Positions 25,370 to 34,084 of a DNA stretch of 64,000 nucleotides are shown piece by piece. The notes under the pieces are model-generated. The model saw nothing but the letters and a program-made list of their open reading frames with translations. It ran no database searches and was not told where the DNA came from. Source of the stretch: Polynucleobacter bastaniensis (lineage in GTDB: Bacteria > Pseudomonadota > Gammaproteobacteria > Burkholderiales > Burkholderiaceae). How positions within the stretch are numbered: the stretch's first letter is position 1; each line of letters begins with the position of its first letter. The translations under genes were made by a program, and so were the position numbers. The DNA lies in contig NZ_JACVOU010000004.1 of assembly GCF_018882205.1 (NCBI RefSeq), positions 124,001 to 188,000 on the forward strand, in the 5' to 3' direction.

Positions 25370-26899
25370 ATGGGCGTCTACTCCATCACCGATTCTGCAA
25401 TGTCTGCGTTAAATATCGCGCAGGCGGGGATTCTGACAACTTCACAAAACGTGGCTGGTGCATCGGTGGATGGCTTCACACGTCGTACTGCAGATGCCAC
25501 CATTAATGCGCTCGCACCTAATTCTTTAATGCTCAATGGTACGAGTTTTGCCGTTGAAGGTTTCACACGTCAATACTCCTCTTTGCTTAATGCTCAGGTT
25601 TTGAACCAACAAGCAAAATCGAGCTACTCGGAGACCTTGGTGCAGTACACCCAAGGTATTGATACCTTGGTAGCGGATCAGTCCACTGGATTAAATACCG
25701 CGATTAGTAATTTCTTTAATGCGCTCGGTACCTATGCAGCAGATCCCACTAGTAAGCCCCAAGCAGCCGCCATTACAGCTTCAGCAAATGAGGTAGCAAG
25801 ACGTATTGTTGGTATGAGTGGGTTAACCGCACAAATTTCAAGTGATGCTAAAAAAGGTTTGGCTGATACTGCTGCCCAGGTCAACACTTTATTACCTGAA
25901 TTGGCACAAATTAACGCGCAAATTATCAAAGGCACTACTTCCGGTAATTCCTACCCTTCGGCAGATCTATTGGATGAGCGTGATCGTCTGCTATCTCAAC
26001 TACAAAAGTTGGTAGGCGGACAATCGTTGATTAATGGCGATGGTACAGCCACCCATTTAATTGCAGGTATGCCCTTAGTTGATCGAACTGTAGCCAATAA
26101 GTTAGTAATGAATGGCGGGCAGGATATGCATACTGCAGTCTATTCATTAAAGAGTGGAACTAGCAACAATACCATTACGAGTATTCAGCGTTTAGATGGC
26201 GGTCAAGCAGGTGCTTTATTCGAATTGGTAAATACTTTTGTACCCAAAATTGATCAGCGTTTAGATACGATTGCTCTTGGCCTGGTCTCTGCTGCTAATA
26301 CAGCTAGTAGAACAGCGGAAAATATTGGCTCAGATAATCCGCTGGCAATTTTTGGGTTTCAAGTCAATTCTGAAAAAATTCCCAATGCCTATTCTGGTGA
26401 CATTGGTTACGATATTAATGTTGCTGCAAATGTTCCGGAGCAGTTTGGAGATCTTGGCATCAATACTGATGCAAACATGAGCGCACTATACGATTTTCTC
26501 ACCAATCCAGGTAATACTCTGACTTTAGCAGGATATAAGGCAGCAAACTTTATTTCTCTGGCACCAATAAATACTGCAGAATATTTTGATTCCATGGGCG
26601 ATCCATTGATCACATCGGATGCAGCTAATACTTTGCAAAAACAAAGCTCAATATTCATTGGTGGTTCTGCAAGTTTAGTCAGTGATGTTGGCGTTCAGGT
26701 AGCCACTTGGAGAGGTACCCAAAAGGCTGATATTGCCGTGATGACTAATTTAAAAAGTCAAAAGGACTCTATTTCAGGAGTGAATCTTGATGAGGAAGCA
26801 GCTAACTTATTGAAGTATCAGCAGTTATATACCGCTTCTACTAAGGTGTTACAGACTGGTAATCAAATGTTTAATGCACTTCTATCAATCATGAATTGA
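25370..26899 (+). CDS. flgK: Hook-filament junction protein FlgK
   Basis: A 509-residue HAP1. N-terminus SITDSAMSALNIAQAGILTT and SQNVAGASVDGFTRR, central LLDERDRLLSQLQKLVGGQ, and C-terminus GVNLDEEAANLLKYQQLYTA are diagnostic. It lies four bases after flgJ and nine before flgL. Confidence 0.97.
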   Translation: MGVYSITDSAMSALNIAQAGILTTSQNVAGASVDGFTRRTADATINALAPNSLMLNGTSFAVEGFTRQYSSLLNAQVLNQQAKSSYSETLVQYTQGIDTLVADQSTGLNTAISNFFNALGTYAADPTSKPQAAAITASANEVARRIVGMSGLTAQISSDAKKGLADTAAQVNTLLPELAQINAQIIKGTTSGNSYPSADLLDERDRLLSQLQKLVGGQSLINGDGTATHLIAGMPLVDRTVANKLVMNGGQDMHTAVYSLKSGTSNNTITSIQRLDGGQAGALFELVNTFVPKIDQRLDTIALGLVSAANTASRTAENIGSDNPLAIFGFQVNSEKIPNAYSGDIGYDINVAANVPEQFGDLGINTDANMSALYDFLTNPGNTLTLAGYKAANFISLAPINTAEYFDSMGDPLITSDAANTLQKQSSIFIGGSASLVSDVGVQVATWRGTQKADIAVMTNLKSQKDSISGVNLDEEAANLLKYQQLYTASTKVLQTGNQMFNALLSIMN

Positions 26900-26908
26900 G
26901 GGTAGATT

Positions 26909-27778
26909 ATGAGTATCCGAATTAGTACCAATCAAGTATTAGACGCAGGTGTCGATTCTATGAATAATAGTTTGATCGATGCTACTGCTTGGCAGCAAAA
27001 AATTAACACAGGTAAAAACTATAGCAAGGCCTCAGATAATATTTATGCCGTATCTAGAGGTGTAGAACTTAATTTTGATATATCACGCCTAAAGATGTTC
27101 AAGAGCAACCAAGATATGGTGACGAGTTTGCATGACAATGCTCAAACCCAGATGGACAGCATCTTGAATCAAATGATTACCTTAAAGCAGTTATTTGTCC
27201 AGTCTCAAAATAATGCTTTGAGCTCCACCAACTATGGGGCCTTAAAAATCCAAGCTCAGTCAATTCGTGACACTATCGTGAGTCAAATGGCTGCAAAAGA
27301 TGCAAGTGGCCGTGCAATTTTTCCTAACGCGGTCAGTCGGGTCGAAATTGAACCTAATGTAATGGTCGACTCGGGGATCCAGTTTAATTTGGCTTTTGGT
27401 ATTGGTGGTGCGTCCAGTGACCCACAATCTTCAGAGCTGTACACCAGTATCGATAGTTTTGTTAATTATCTAGATGCTCGCTCTCAGGGGGCAGATGCCA
27501 TATTTACAGAGGCAACGTCAATTTCAACGAATTTAAATGCCTCTTATGATCAATTAATGAATGCCCAGCAAACTAGTGGCGCAATTTCTAGCCAGTTAGA
27601 CGTCTCAAAAAGTGTCATAACCGCCCTGGGAACTGAGTTTGCAGCTGCCTCCTCAGCTATTTTGGATACTGATATGGCTGCGGCTACGGCGGCTTATACT
27701 AAAGCCCAAACCTTATTAAACGCTGCACAGGCGATGTTTGCTAAACTTCAGCAAAGTAATTTATTTTCCAAACTTTAA
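26909..27778 (+). CDS. flgL: Hook-filament junction protein FlgL
   Basis: A 289-residue flagellin-like HAP3. The N-terminus (ISTNQVLDAGVDSMNN) and the D0/D1 coiled-coil regions at both ends fit FlgL. It is shorter than the ~400-residue FlgL of Burkholderiaceae relatives. Ribosome site GAGGGTAG. Confidence 0.94.
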   Translation: MSIRISTNQVLDAGVDSMNNSLIDATAWQQKINTGKNYSKASDNIYAVSRGVELNFDISRLKMFKSNQDMVTSLHDNAQTQMDSILNQMITLKQLFVQSQNNALSSTNYGALKIQAQSIRDTIVSQMAAKDASGRAIFPNAVSRVEIEPNVMVDSGIQFNLAFGIGGASSDPQSSELYTSIDSFVNYLDARSQGADAIFTEATSISTNLNASYDQLMNAQQTSGAISSQLDVSKSVITALGTEFAAASSAILDTDMAAATAAYTKAQTLLNAAQAMFAKLQQSNLFSKL

Positions 27779-27795
27779 ATTGAGTAAATAGAAGT

Positions 27796-28656
27796 ATGAA
27801 TATTCCATTAGGCTGGATTATTGCGATGGGTTGTGCCCTAGGGGGCTACGCCTTGCATGGTGGCCACATTGCAGTATTGTGGCAGCCTACCGAGGTTTTG
27901 ACCATTGTTGGTGCCGCTCTCGGCACGATGATTGCGTCAAATACCATCATCAATTTGAAGAAAACCTTAGGTGCCTTAGGTGGTGCTTTTAAAGGCGCTG
28001 GCGACCAAAAGAAAAAGCACTTAGATTTACTGTGTCTCATGTTTGAGATTCTGCAAAAAGTAAAGCGTGATGGTTTGATGTCTTTAGAGGGTGATATTGA
28101 GGAGCCGGAATCAAGCCCACTCTTTGAAGCCTATCCAGATATTTTGAAAGATCACCATTTAGTCGATTTCATTACTGACTATTTGCGGATGATGCTAGGT
28201 GGTTCATTAGATTTAGTTCAAATTGAAAGCTTGATGGAGCAAGAGTTAGATGTCCATCATCAAGAGAGTCATATCCCTGTGGCATCGGTGACGATGGTGG
28301 GTGATGGTCTGCCGGCATTTGGTATTGTGGCGGCGGTGATGGGTGTGGTTCATACCATGGGCTCCATTGGTTTACCCCCAGCAGAGTTAGGTAAGCTCAT
28401 CGGTGCTGCGCTAGTGGGTACCTTCTTGGGTATTTTGTTGGCCTACGCTTTTGTGCAACCAGTCGCTAAAGTTCTCGAGCAGCAAGCTGAATCTGAAACA
28501 AGAGCTTACATGGCAATTAAAGCGATTTTACTTGCTAGCTTAAATAATTTCCCCCCTGCAGCAGCTGTAGAATTTGGACGTAAAGTGCTCTTCACTTATC
28601 AACGTCCAACATTTACTGAGCTGGATGAAGGCACTAAAGCTGCTAAAGGGAAGTAA
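27796..28656 (+). CDS. motA: Flagellar stator protein MotA
   Basis: A 286-residue membrane protein with four transmembrane segments, two near the start and two near 160-220 (VTMVGDGLPAFGIVAAVMGV and KLIGAALVGTFLGILLAYAF), and the cytoplasmic torque loop between. With MotB it forms the ion-driven stator. It is unusual but not unique that motAB directly follow flgL in one operon. Confidence 0.97.
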   Translation: MNIPLGWIIAMGCALGGYALHGGHIAVLWQPTEVLTIVGAALGTMIASNTIINLKKTLGALGGAFKGAGDQKKKHLDLLCLMFEILQKVKRDGLMSLEGDIEEPESSPLFEAYPDILKDHHLVDFITDYLRMMLGGSLDLVQIESLMEQELDVHHQESHIPVASVTMVGDGLPAFGIVAAVMGVVHTMGSIGLPPAELGKLIGAALVGTFLGILLAYAFVQPVAKVLEQQAESETRAYMAIKAILLASLNNFPPAAAVEFGRKVLFTYQRPTFTELDEGTKAAKGK

Positions 28657-28661
28657 GCACC

Positions 28662-29690
28662 ATGGCTAAGTCCGACGCGCCAATCATTGTCGTTAAGCGC
28701 GTTAAAAAAGGTGGTCATGGTCATCATGGCGGAGCCTGGAAAATTGCTTACGCCGACTTCGTAACGGCGATGATGGCTTTCTTCTTGTTGATGTGGGTTT
28801 TAGGATCCACTACAGCAGGTGACTTGGCTGGTATCTCCTCCTACTTTCAAAATCCGATGCGCGTTTCGATGAGTGGTGGCCAAGGGTCGGGTGAGACTAC
28901 TCGCATTATCAAGGGTGGTGGCGATAATATTTCTAAGGTAGCTGGAGTAGAGGCTAAAGCTGACGCCGATACTGAGCAACGCCGTATCAGTGACTCATCA
29001 GTTACTGACGTTGAAAATGCCCGTAAAGACAGAACAAAAAATGAAGCGGTTAAATCCGATATTGAAAAAAGTGTTGAGGCTGATGCTGAGTTAAAAAACA
29101 TCAAAGGGCAACTTTTTATGGACATCACCTCAGAGGGTCTGCGCATTCAGGTGGTTGATGAAAAAGGGAAACCACTATTTAATAGTGGTGGCGTTGTACC
29201 TACCGTCTCAGCAAGACGTTTACTGCGGGTCATTGGAAAGTCATTAAATGACAATTCTGGCAAGATTCGTATTGAGGGTCATACAGATGCTGCAAAATTT
29301 GCTAATGGCGAAGCGGGTTATACCAACTGGGAGCTTTCTAGTGAGCGTGCAAATGTGGCTCGCCGAGAAATGATTGCTGGCGGCCTAGCGCCTTCTAATG
29401 TTGCCCAAGTGATCGGTTTCGCAGATACGATCCCCTTAAATCCTGCTGATTTGAGTGATCCCTTAAATCGACGCATCTCAATTACGCTCTTAAATAAAAA
29501 GCCTAAGAAAGAAGAAAAGCCGGTACAAAGACCGATTGAGAGGCAGAAAGAGGAGTTGCCAAAAGGGGCGCAAGAGATTCCAGCTAATTTAAGAGCACCC
29601 GCTCAATTTTTATCTAAGGATGCTCCTATAGCGCCAGCAATGGATACCTCTAAGGTAGATAAACCGGCTACAGGCAAGCCTGCGAGGTAA
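28662..29690 (+). CDS. motB: Flagellar stator protein MotB
   Basis: A 342-residue protein with one membrane helix at about 27-50 (KIAYADFVTAMMAFFLLMWV) carrying the proton-binding Asp32, and a C-terminal OmpA-like peptidoglycan-binding domain (RIEGHTDAAKF...NWELSSERANVARR). The start has a Gly/His-rich patch (KKGGHGHHGG). The C-terminal 50 residues are Pro/Lys-rich. Six bases after motA. Confidence 0.98.
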   Translation: MAKSDAPIIVVKRVKKGGHGHHGGAWKIAYADFVTAMMAFFLLMWVLGSTTAGDLAGISSYFQNPMRVSMSGGQGSGETTRIIKGGGDNISKVAGVEAKADADTEQRRISDSSVTDVENARKDRTKNEAVKSDIEKSVEADAELKNIKGQLFMDITSEGLRIQVVDEKGKPLFNSGGVVPTVSARRLLRVIGKSLNDNSGKIRIEGHTDAAKFANGEAGYTNWELSSERANVARREMIAGGLAPSNVAQVIGFADTIPLNPADLSDPLNRRISITLLNKKPKKEEKPVQRPIERQKEELPKGAQEIPANLRAPAQFLSKDAPIAPAMDTSKVDKPATGKPAR

Positions 29691-29694
29691 AGCC

Positions 29695-30489
29695 TTGTCA
29701 CTGCTCTTTAGAATCCTTCTTGCCTTCTTGATGCTCGTACCCATAGTGGGTACGGCTTCAGACCCTAAAGTTCAAGACAAGAATGTACAAAAAAAGACTA
29801 GCTCTGAGGCTAAAACTTCTACCGAGCCTTTTGTAGGTCCTGCTACTGAAGCAAAAAAACTCTACAAACGCTACAAGCGCAGCTTTGATAAAACTATCGT
29901 TGCGATTGCTTGTGTTAAGAATCCCAAATGTATTGAGCCTGAGGATGAGGTGTTGCGTTACAGCAAAGAGGCTTTGGGGATCTTAGAAAAACTCGATACC
30001 CTAGCAGCAGAGGGGGATGTGCAGGCAAACTACTATCGGGGCTTAATTGCCTTTGAGCGTATGCAGTACTATGATCGTCAAGCCGAGATCGTAACTCATC
30101 CTGATTTCATCCTCACCAATACCGTTTTTCGTCGCTATGCTAAAAAACAATATTTATTAGCGGAAAAGCACTTTATCGTGCCGGCTAAAATTCAAAATCC
30201 CAGCGCATGCGAATATTTAGGCAATCTTTATCTAACGTCCATTGTTGGTAACCCGCAACAAGAAAAGGCGGCCGGTTATTTTTATAATGCTGCTAATGCC
30301 TATATTGAGCAGGGCAACCAAATTGCTGGTGCGAGGATGTATAACGCAATGAAGGAAAATCTGAATCCTGCAGATCCTAGAATCATTCAAGTCTATGCAA
30401 AGTTGCATAATAAGGAGCCTATTGCGAATTGGCGAAAGTTACCAAGTGATTTGGTGCAAAGTGCCCCCAAGAAGGTTGAGCAACATTGA
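29695..30489 (+). CDS. Exported Sel1-like protein downstream of motB
   Basis: A 264-residue protein with a signal peptide (LLFRILLAFLMLVPIVGTAS) and helical, Sel1/TPR-like repeats (AAEGDVQANYYRGLIAFERM; NPSACEYLGNLYLTSIVGNP). It starts with TTG four bases after the motB stop, so it is probably co-transcribed with the stator genes. Vibrio MotX, a periplasmic stator-ring protein, is also a Sel1-repeat protein, so a motor-associated role is possible; this is inference, not recognition. Confidence 0.75.
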   Translation: MSLLFRILLAFLMLVPIVGTASDPKVQDKNVQKKTSSEAKTSTEPFVGPATEAKKLYKRYKRSFDKTIVAIACVKNPKCIEPEDEVLRYSKEALGILEKLDTLAAEGDVQANYYRGLIAFERMQYYDRQAEIVTHPDFILTNTVFRRYAKKQYLLAEKHFIVPAKIQNPSACEYLGNLYLTSIVGNPQQEKAAGYFYNAANAYIEQGNQIAGARMYNAMKENLNPADPRIIQVYAKLHNKEPIANWRKLPSDLVQSAPKKVEQH

Positions 30490-30513
30490 TATGCTATTAA
30501 TCGGAAAGTAACA

Positions 30514-30903
30514 GTGATGAATGAAAAGCTTGAATCTTTAATACAGTTAGCCAAAAAACTCCTGCTTTGGCTCATTCTGCCCTTGGTCATTCTGATAGCT
30601 GGCTTTTTCTTGGGCGAGCAATTTGAGATTGGTCGACTATCAGCTATAGCCAGTTGTGAGGGTAGTGTGAACAATAGCGCATGTATTCGTTCGAAGGGTT
30701 ATTTAGCTTCCTCCCCTTACTACCCTGATCTGGGACGCCGTTATTTTGGCGGCTTTGCCAGAATGATTGGTGGGGATCTCGGTGCAAGTTACTATGTTGA
30801 GCCTGCTTTACCAGTGAATTTGCCTAAGGCTAGCGATGCCCCAGCAGATGAGGATGCGGAAGAGCCCGAAGAGAAGAAGCCAGCGCCGCCAAATAAAAAG
30901 TAA
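30514..30903 (+). CDS. Unknown single-pass membrane protein
   Basis: A 129-residue protein with one membrane helix at about 14-36 (LLLWLILPLVILIAGFFLG), a two-cysteine segment (CEGSVNNSACIRSKGYL) and an acidic/Pro/Lys tail. I recognise no family. It lies between two Sel1-like genes in the motB-flhB interval with 24 and 37 bp spacers, so it is probably part of the same transcript. Confidence 0.65.
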   Translation: MMNEKLESLIQLAKKLLLWLILPLVILIAGFFLGEQFEIGRLSAIASCEGSVNNSACIRSKGYLASSPYYPDLGRRYFGGFARMIGGDLGASYYVEPALPVNLPKASDAPADEDAEEPEEKKPAPPNKK

Positions 30904-30940
30904 GTATCAGGCGTAACTAAGGCAATTATCTGAGCTAGCT

Positions 30941-31534
30941 ATGCCCCAGCTAAATTGGTGCACTCTCTTACGTATGCCAATACTAGCGGCTTTTGCTAGC
31001 ATCTTGTTGGGCTGCTCAGATTATCAGCAGGCAAGGTCTGCTTATGCTGCTGGTGATTACGCCAAGGCCCATCAATTATTTCAAGGTCTTGCAGAATCTG
31101 GGGATACCAAGGCTCAGTACGATTTGTCTTTGATGTATATCCAGGGCATTGGTACTAAGCAAAATATTGAGCAGGGCTTAGTTTGGTTAAATCGTGCAGC
31201 CGAGAAGGGCAATATTGAGGCCATGCTTGAATTAGGGGTCCTGTATCAAAAGATCGACGCCTTGGATAATGCTCCACAATTAGCCCTCTATTGGTTTGAA
31301 AAAGCAGCGATGGCTGGTAGCGCAGTGGGTCAATATAACTTAGCCCATATCTATATGGATGGTGGCCAAATAGCGGTAGATTTACCAAAAGCGTATATCT
31401 GGATGTCCTTATCTGATGCCACTGGTAATCCAGTGGCCGGTGCGGAGGTGGTAAAGCTCAAGAAATCCTTAAGCCCCCAAGAGCTAATTGCCGCCCAAGA
31501 AAAACTCACCGCCCTCAAAAAGACCTTACCTTAG
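30941..31534 (+). CDS. Sel1-repeat lipoprotein
   Basis: A 197-residue protein with a lipoprotein signal (lipobox ILLGC near residue 27) and about four Sel1 repeats (GDTKAQYDLSLMYIQGIG; GNIEAMLELGVLYQK; GSAVGQYNLAHIYMDGGQ). Sel1 repeats mediate protein-protein contacts in envelope complexes. Location before flhB suggests an accessory flagellar or envelope role; no specific function is visible. Confidence 0.78.
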   Translation: MPQLNWCTLLRMPILAAFASILLGCSDYQQARSAYAAGDYAKAHQLFQGLAESGDTKAQYDLSLMYIQGIGTKQNIEQGLVWLNRAAEKGNIEAMLELGVLYQKIDALDNAPQLALYWFEKAAMAGSAVGQYNLAHIYMDGGQIAVDLPKAYIWMSLSDATGNPVAGAEVVKLKKSLSPQELIAAQEKLTALKKTLP

Positions 31535-31620
31535 TTAAACCCTGATCCTAATTCGAGGCCTAAATGGACTCGCTGGGTGTAAGCTTGAGCCATAGCTAAA
31601 ATTGTGGATGGGGTAATAGG

Positions 31621-32751
31621 GTGGCTGAAGGCGGAGATAACTCCCAAGAAAAGGAACTGGAACCGAGTGAGCGGCGCATTCTGCGTGCCCGTGAACAAGG
31701 GCAACTACCCCAATCACGCGATCTAGCGACTTTTGCGACGCTAGTAGTAGTAGTCATTTTTTTATCAGCGGTCGGCCCCCTGCTACTTAAGCAGATGGTC
31801 TTGATGACTCAGGCAATTTTCCAGTTTCCAGAACCTGCCAAACTGATGGATCATATTCAGGAGTGGGCAGGAGGGGCATTCTTAGTCGTGCTGATACTCC
31901 TAGCTTTGATCTTCATACCGCTGTGGATCGTTGGTATCTTAGCGCCCTTATCTTTAGTGAACTTTCGTGCTTATTTTGCCCCCCAGTTTAATTTAGGTAG
32001 GCTCGACATCATTGCCGGGCTGGGGCGGATGTTTTCGATTAATGCCTTAAGCGAGTTATTAAAGAACTTAGTCAAAACGACCCTCATGTTAGGTGTGGGT
32101 ATAGCCTATTTATTTGGTCTCTTTGCCTATGTTCGGATGATTGTTAATCAGAATTTTGATGCAGCGCTCGTACAGACTTCATCTTTTATTCTTGATGGTT
32201 TTATGCTGCTGATGTTGCCACTGTTGTTGATTGCGGTTGGGGACTCCTGGTTGCAATGGTTTAACTTTCGCAAGCAAATTCGGATGAGCCCCGAAGAAAT
32301 GAAGCAGGAGATGAAAGAGTCGGATGGCTCGCCAGAGATCAAGCAGCGCCTGCGGCAAATGCAACGACAGATCTCCGCTTCACGGATGATGGCAGCGATT
32401 GAGCGGGCAGACGTCGTTTTAGCTAACCCAGAGCATTATTCTGTGGCGCTACGCTATGACATGGAAAAGATGGCAGCGCCGATTGTGGTGGCTAAAGGGG
32501 CAGACCAGATTGCTTTGCGGATTCAGGAGGTAGCCAAAGACTTTAATGTGCCGATTGCCCAAATTCCTCCATTAGCACGCTATTTATATAGTCAGCTAGA
32601 GATTGGGGAGGCCATACCATTGCCTTTATTTGAGGCAATTGCCCAAATCTTGGCCTGGGCTTATGACACCAAGGAAACCGGTCTTGCTGGAGATGTTCCC
32701 CAAGTGGATTTCATCCCCACCCAGCTCAAACCTAACAAGCCCTTGCTTTAA
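31621..32751 (+). CDS. flhB: Flagellar export switch protein FlhB
   Basis: FlhB is an export-gate membrane protein whose cytoplasmic domain switches substrate class after contact with FliK. The 376-residue protein has the N-terminal motif EKELEPSERRILRAREQGQL, four membrane helices, and the cytoplasmic domain with the autocleavage loop ANPEHYSVALRYD. The usual NPTH is NPEH here; the cleaved Asn-Pro bond is kept. The start is GTG 31621. flhA does not follow; the flagellar locus ends here. Confidence 0.96.
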   Translation: MAEGGDNSQEKELEPSERRILRAREQGQLPQSRDLATFATLVVVVIFLSAVGPLLLKQMVLMTQAIFQFPEPAKLMDHIQEWAGGAFLVVLILLALIFIPLWIVGILAPLSLVNFRAYFAPQFNLGRLDIIAGLGRMFSINALSELLKNLVKTTLMLGVGIAYLFGLFAYVRMIVNQNFDAALVQTSSFILDGFMLLMLPLLLIAVGDSWLQWFNFRKQIRMSPEEMKQEMKESDGSPEIKQRLRQMQRQISASRMMAAIERADVVLANPEHYSVALRYDMEKMAAPIVVAKGADQIALRIQEVAKDFNVPIAQIPPLARYLYSQLEIGEAIPLPLFEAIAQILAWAYDTKETGLAGDVPQVDFIPTQLKPNKPLL

Positions 32752-32766
32752 TTAACCCAAGCCAAA

Positions 32767-32799
32767 CTAAGTAGGGTTATAAGAAATAGACCCGCTTAG
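32767..32799. terminator. Possible bidirectional terminator between flhB and the lipoprotein gene
   Basis: An imperfect inverted repeat, CTAAG-GGGT ... ACCC-CTTAG with small bulges, lies between two convergent genes and overlaps the stop of the minus-strand gene. There is no clear T tract, so the call is weak. Confidence 0.3.
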
Positions 32800-33350
32800 T
32801 TCATGACGCTTTTGGCAAAGGTAGCCCCCACATCCTCAGGGAAAAAGTACACCAGCATCAGTTCATTGCGGTTATTCAGGCTTCTGCCAATCTGAAAGGC
32901 AACTTGCCCGCCCCCAAAAACATAGCTTTTGGTCTTACGAACCCCAGAAGCAAAAGCGCTTTCTTGACCCTCAGAAGGACTGTAATCTAGGCCATATTTA
33001 ATGGAAAGGCGCTCAATAATGGCATCTGCCACCTCTTTTTTATAGTAGCCCAGCTCCTTCTTCATGAGCACCATGCGGCCGGCCTCGTTATAGATTAGCC
33101 AAAGATCCTCATTTTTTTCCCCATTTTTGACCTTGCAACTATAGGTGAGGTCGTATTGGGTGCACTTAAATTTATCAACCGCCTCTTGCCCGCTGGTATT
33201 AAATGGAATACCAGCATATTCCTCTATGGGTAGTTTGACTACCGCCGTATCTGGTAGCCATACCTCTGCCTGAGGGGAGGTCTCATTATTGCCGCAGGCA
33301 AAAAGGGTGGCGCATAGCGCTAGAGCGGAAAGAGTCTGAATCCTAGTCAC
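32796..33350 (-). CDS. Unknown lipoprotein
   Basis: A 184-residue protein starting at GTG with a lipoprotein signal (LSALALCATLFAC, Cys at about 19). The mature domain has three further Cys and Tyr/Lys-rich segments (YDLTYSCKVKNGEKNEDLWL). I do not recognise the family. It converges on flhB. Confidence 0.7.
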   Translation of the reverse strand: MTRIQTLSALALCATLFACGNNETSPQAEVWLPDTAVVKLPIEEYAGIPFNTSGQEAVDKFKCTQYDLTYSCKVKNGEKNEDLWLIYNEAGRMVLMKKELGYYKKEVADAIIERLSIKYGLDYSPSEGQESAFASGVRKTKSYVFGGGQVAFQIGRSLNNRNELMLVYFFPEDVGATFAKSVMN

Positions 33351-33394
33351 AGTTGGCTCACAGTCTTAAGTAGTTATTTGAGGCAGGAGATTGC

Positions 33395-33775
33395 TTAGGG
33401 TTGGCTAATTAGGGGTTTAGGTATAAAAGCTTGGCATAAAACACTGCATTTATCTGTCATTAAAAGGTACTTTACCCTAGAATCCGTGCTCGATTTAAGG
33501 GTTTGAAGATATCCAGCGGCACATAGCGCATCAACAAATTTCTTCACTGTGAGGTGACTGCAGGAAAAATAGCTATATAGACCCTTTAAAGAAAGCTCCT
33601 CGCCTTGTCTTTGCTTGTCCAAAACAATCAAAACAATCCCCAAGGGGATATTCGAATATTGACCCTGGAGTTCTTTTTCTGGAAAAAACCGCCAAAGAGA
33701 CTCTGCAGGCACTAAATAGGGGCTTGAGAAGACATATTTCATAGGTTTAGAGAAATAAGGGCCATAAAATCCCAA
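33395..33775 (-). CDS. Small winged-helix-like protein, possible transcription regulator
   Basis: A protein of 126 residues (TTG start at 33775) or 115 (ATG at 33742). Residues about 42-110 fit a MarR-like winged helix: a helix (LGIVLIVLDKQ), LSLKGLYSYF, a recognition-helix candidate (CSHLTVKKFVDALCAAGYL) and a wing with KSSTDSRVKYLLM. It is divergent from the 729-residue repeat protein, with a large A/T palindrome between them, so it may control that gene. The assignment rests on pattern only. Confidence 0.55.
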   Translation of the reverse strand: MGFYGPYFSKPMKYVFSSPYLVPAESLWRFFPEKELQGQYSNIPLGIVLIVLDKQRQGEELSLKGLYSYFSCSHLTVKKFVDALCAAGYLQTLKSSTDSRVKYLLMTDKCSVLCQAFIPKPLISQP

Positions 33776-33846
33776 TTATATATCTAATTTATATATATAA
33801 AAAATTAATATAAGTAAACCAGGACTACTCAATTGGCAAATAAAGC

Positions 33847-33874
33847 TAAACAAAGTAGAGAAAAAAGCCGATAT
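33847..33874 (+). promoter_or_regulatory. FliA (sigma-28)-like promoter box 1
   Basis: TAAA-N16-GCCGATAT resembles the FliA consensus TAAA-N15-GCCGATAA with one extra spacer base. The same geometry occurs at 36885, 40479 and 41715. It lies 211 bp before the 729-residue gene, so the leader would contain the A/T palindrome. Confidence 0.55.
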
Positions 33875-33979
33875 ATGTGTAGGAGATCAGTTCAGAGCTC
33901 AAAGATTACGTAAGAAATCTAGCGCTTAAAGGGATGTAGATGCTAGGTGGCTCAAAAAAAGCGTAATTAAGGGTTCCGC

Positions 33980-34021
33980 AAAAATATATAAAATATATAC
34001 CTATATATTTTATATATTTTT
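33980..34021. repeat. Perfect 20-bp inverted repeat made only of A and T
   Basis: Arms 33980-33999 and 34002-34021 are perfect reverse complements composed only of A and T, separated by CC. If transcribed it folds into a 20-bp hairpin in the leader of the 729-residue protein gene; as DNA it could extrude a cruciform or bind a dimeric or nucleoid protein. Confidence 0.9.
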
Positions 34022-34084
34022 ACTAATCAGTTCAGGATGTTTATCCGTTTAAGTAGGTAAGAAATTAATTAACAGGAGTACGAC

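Larger units (their letters stand above)
33776..34084. other. Divergent regulatory region before the 729-residue repeat protein
   Basis: This 309-bp gap holds no gene. It is very AT-rich and contains a FliA-like box (33847-33874), a perfect inverted repeat (33980-34021) and the ribosome site AGGAG at 34074-34078. Confidence 0.7.
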
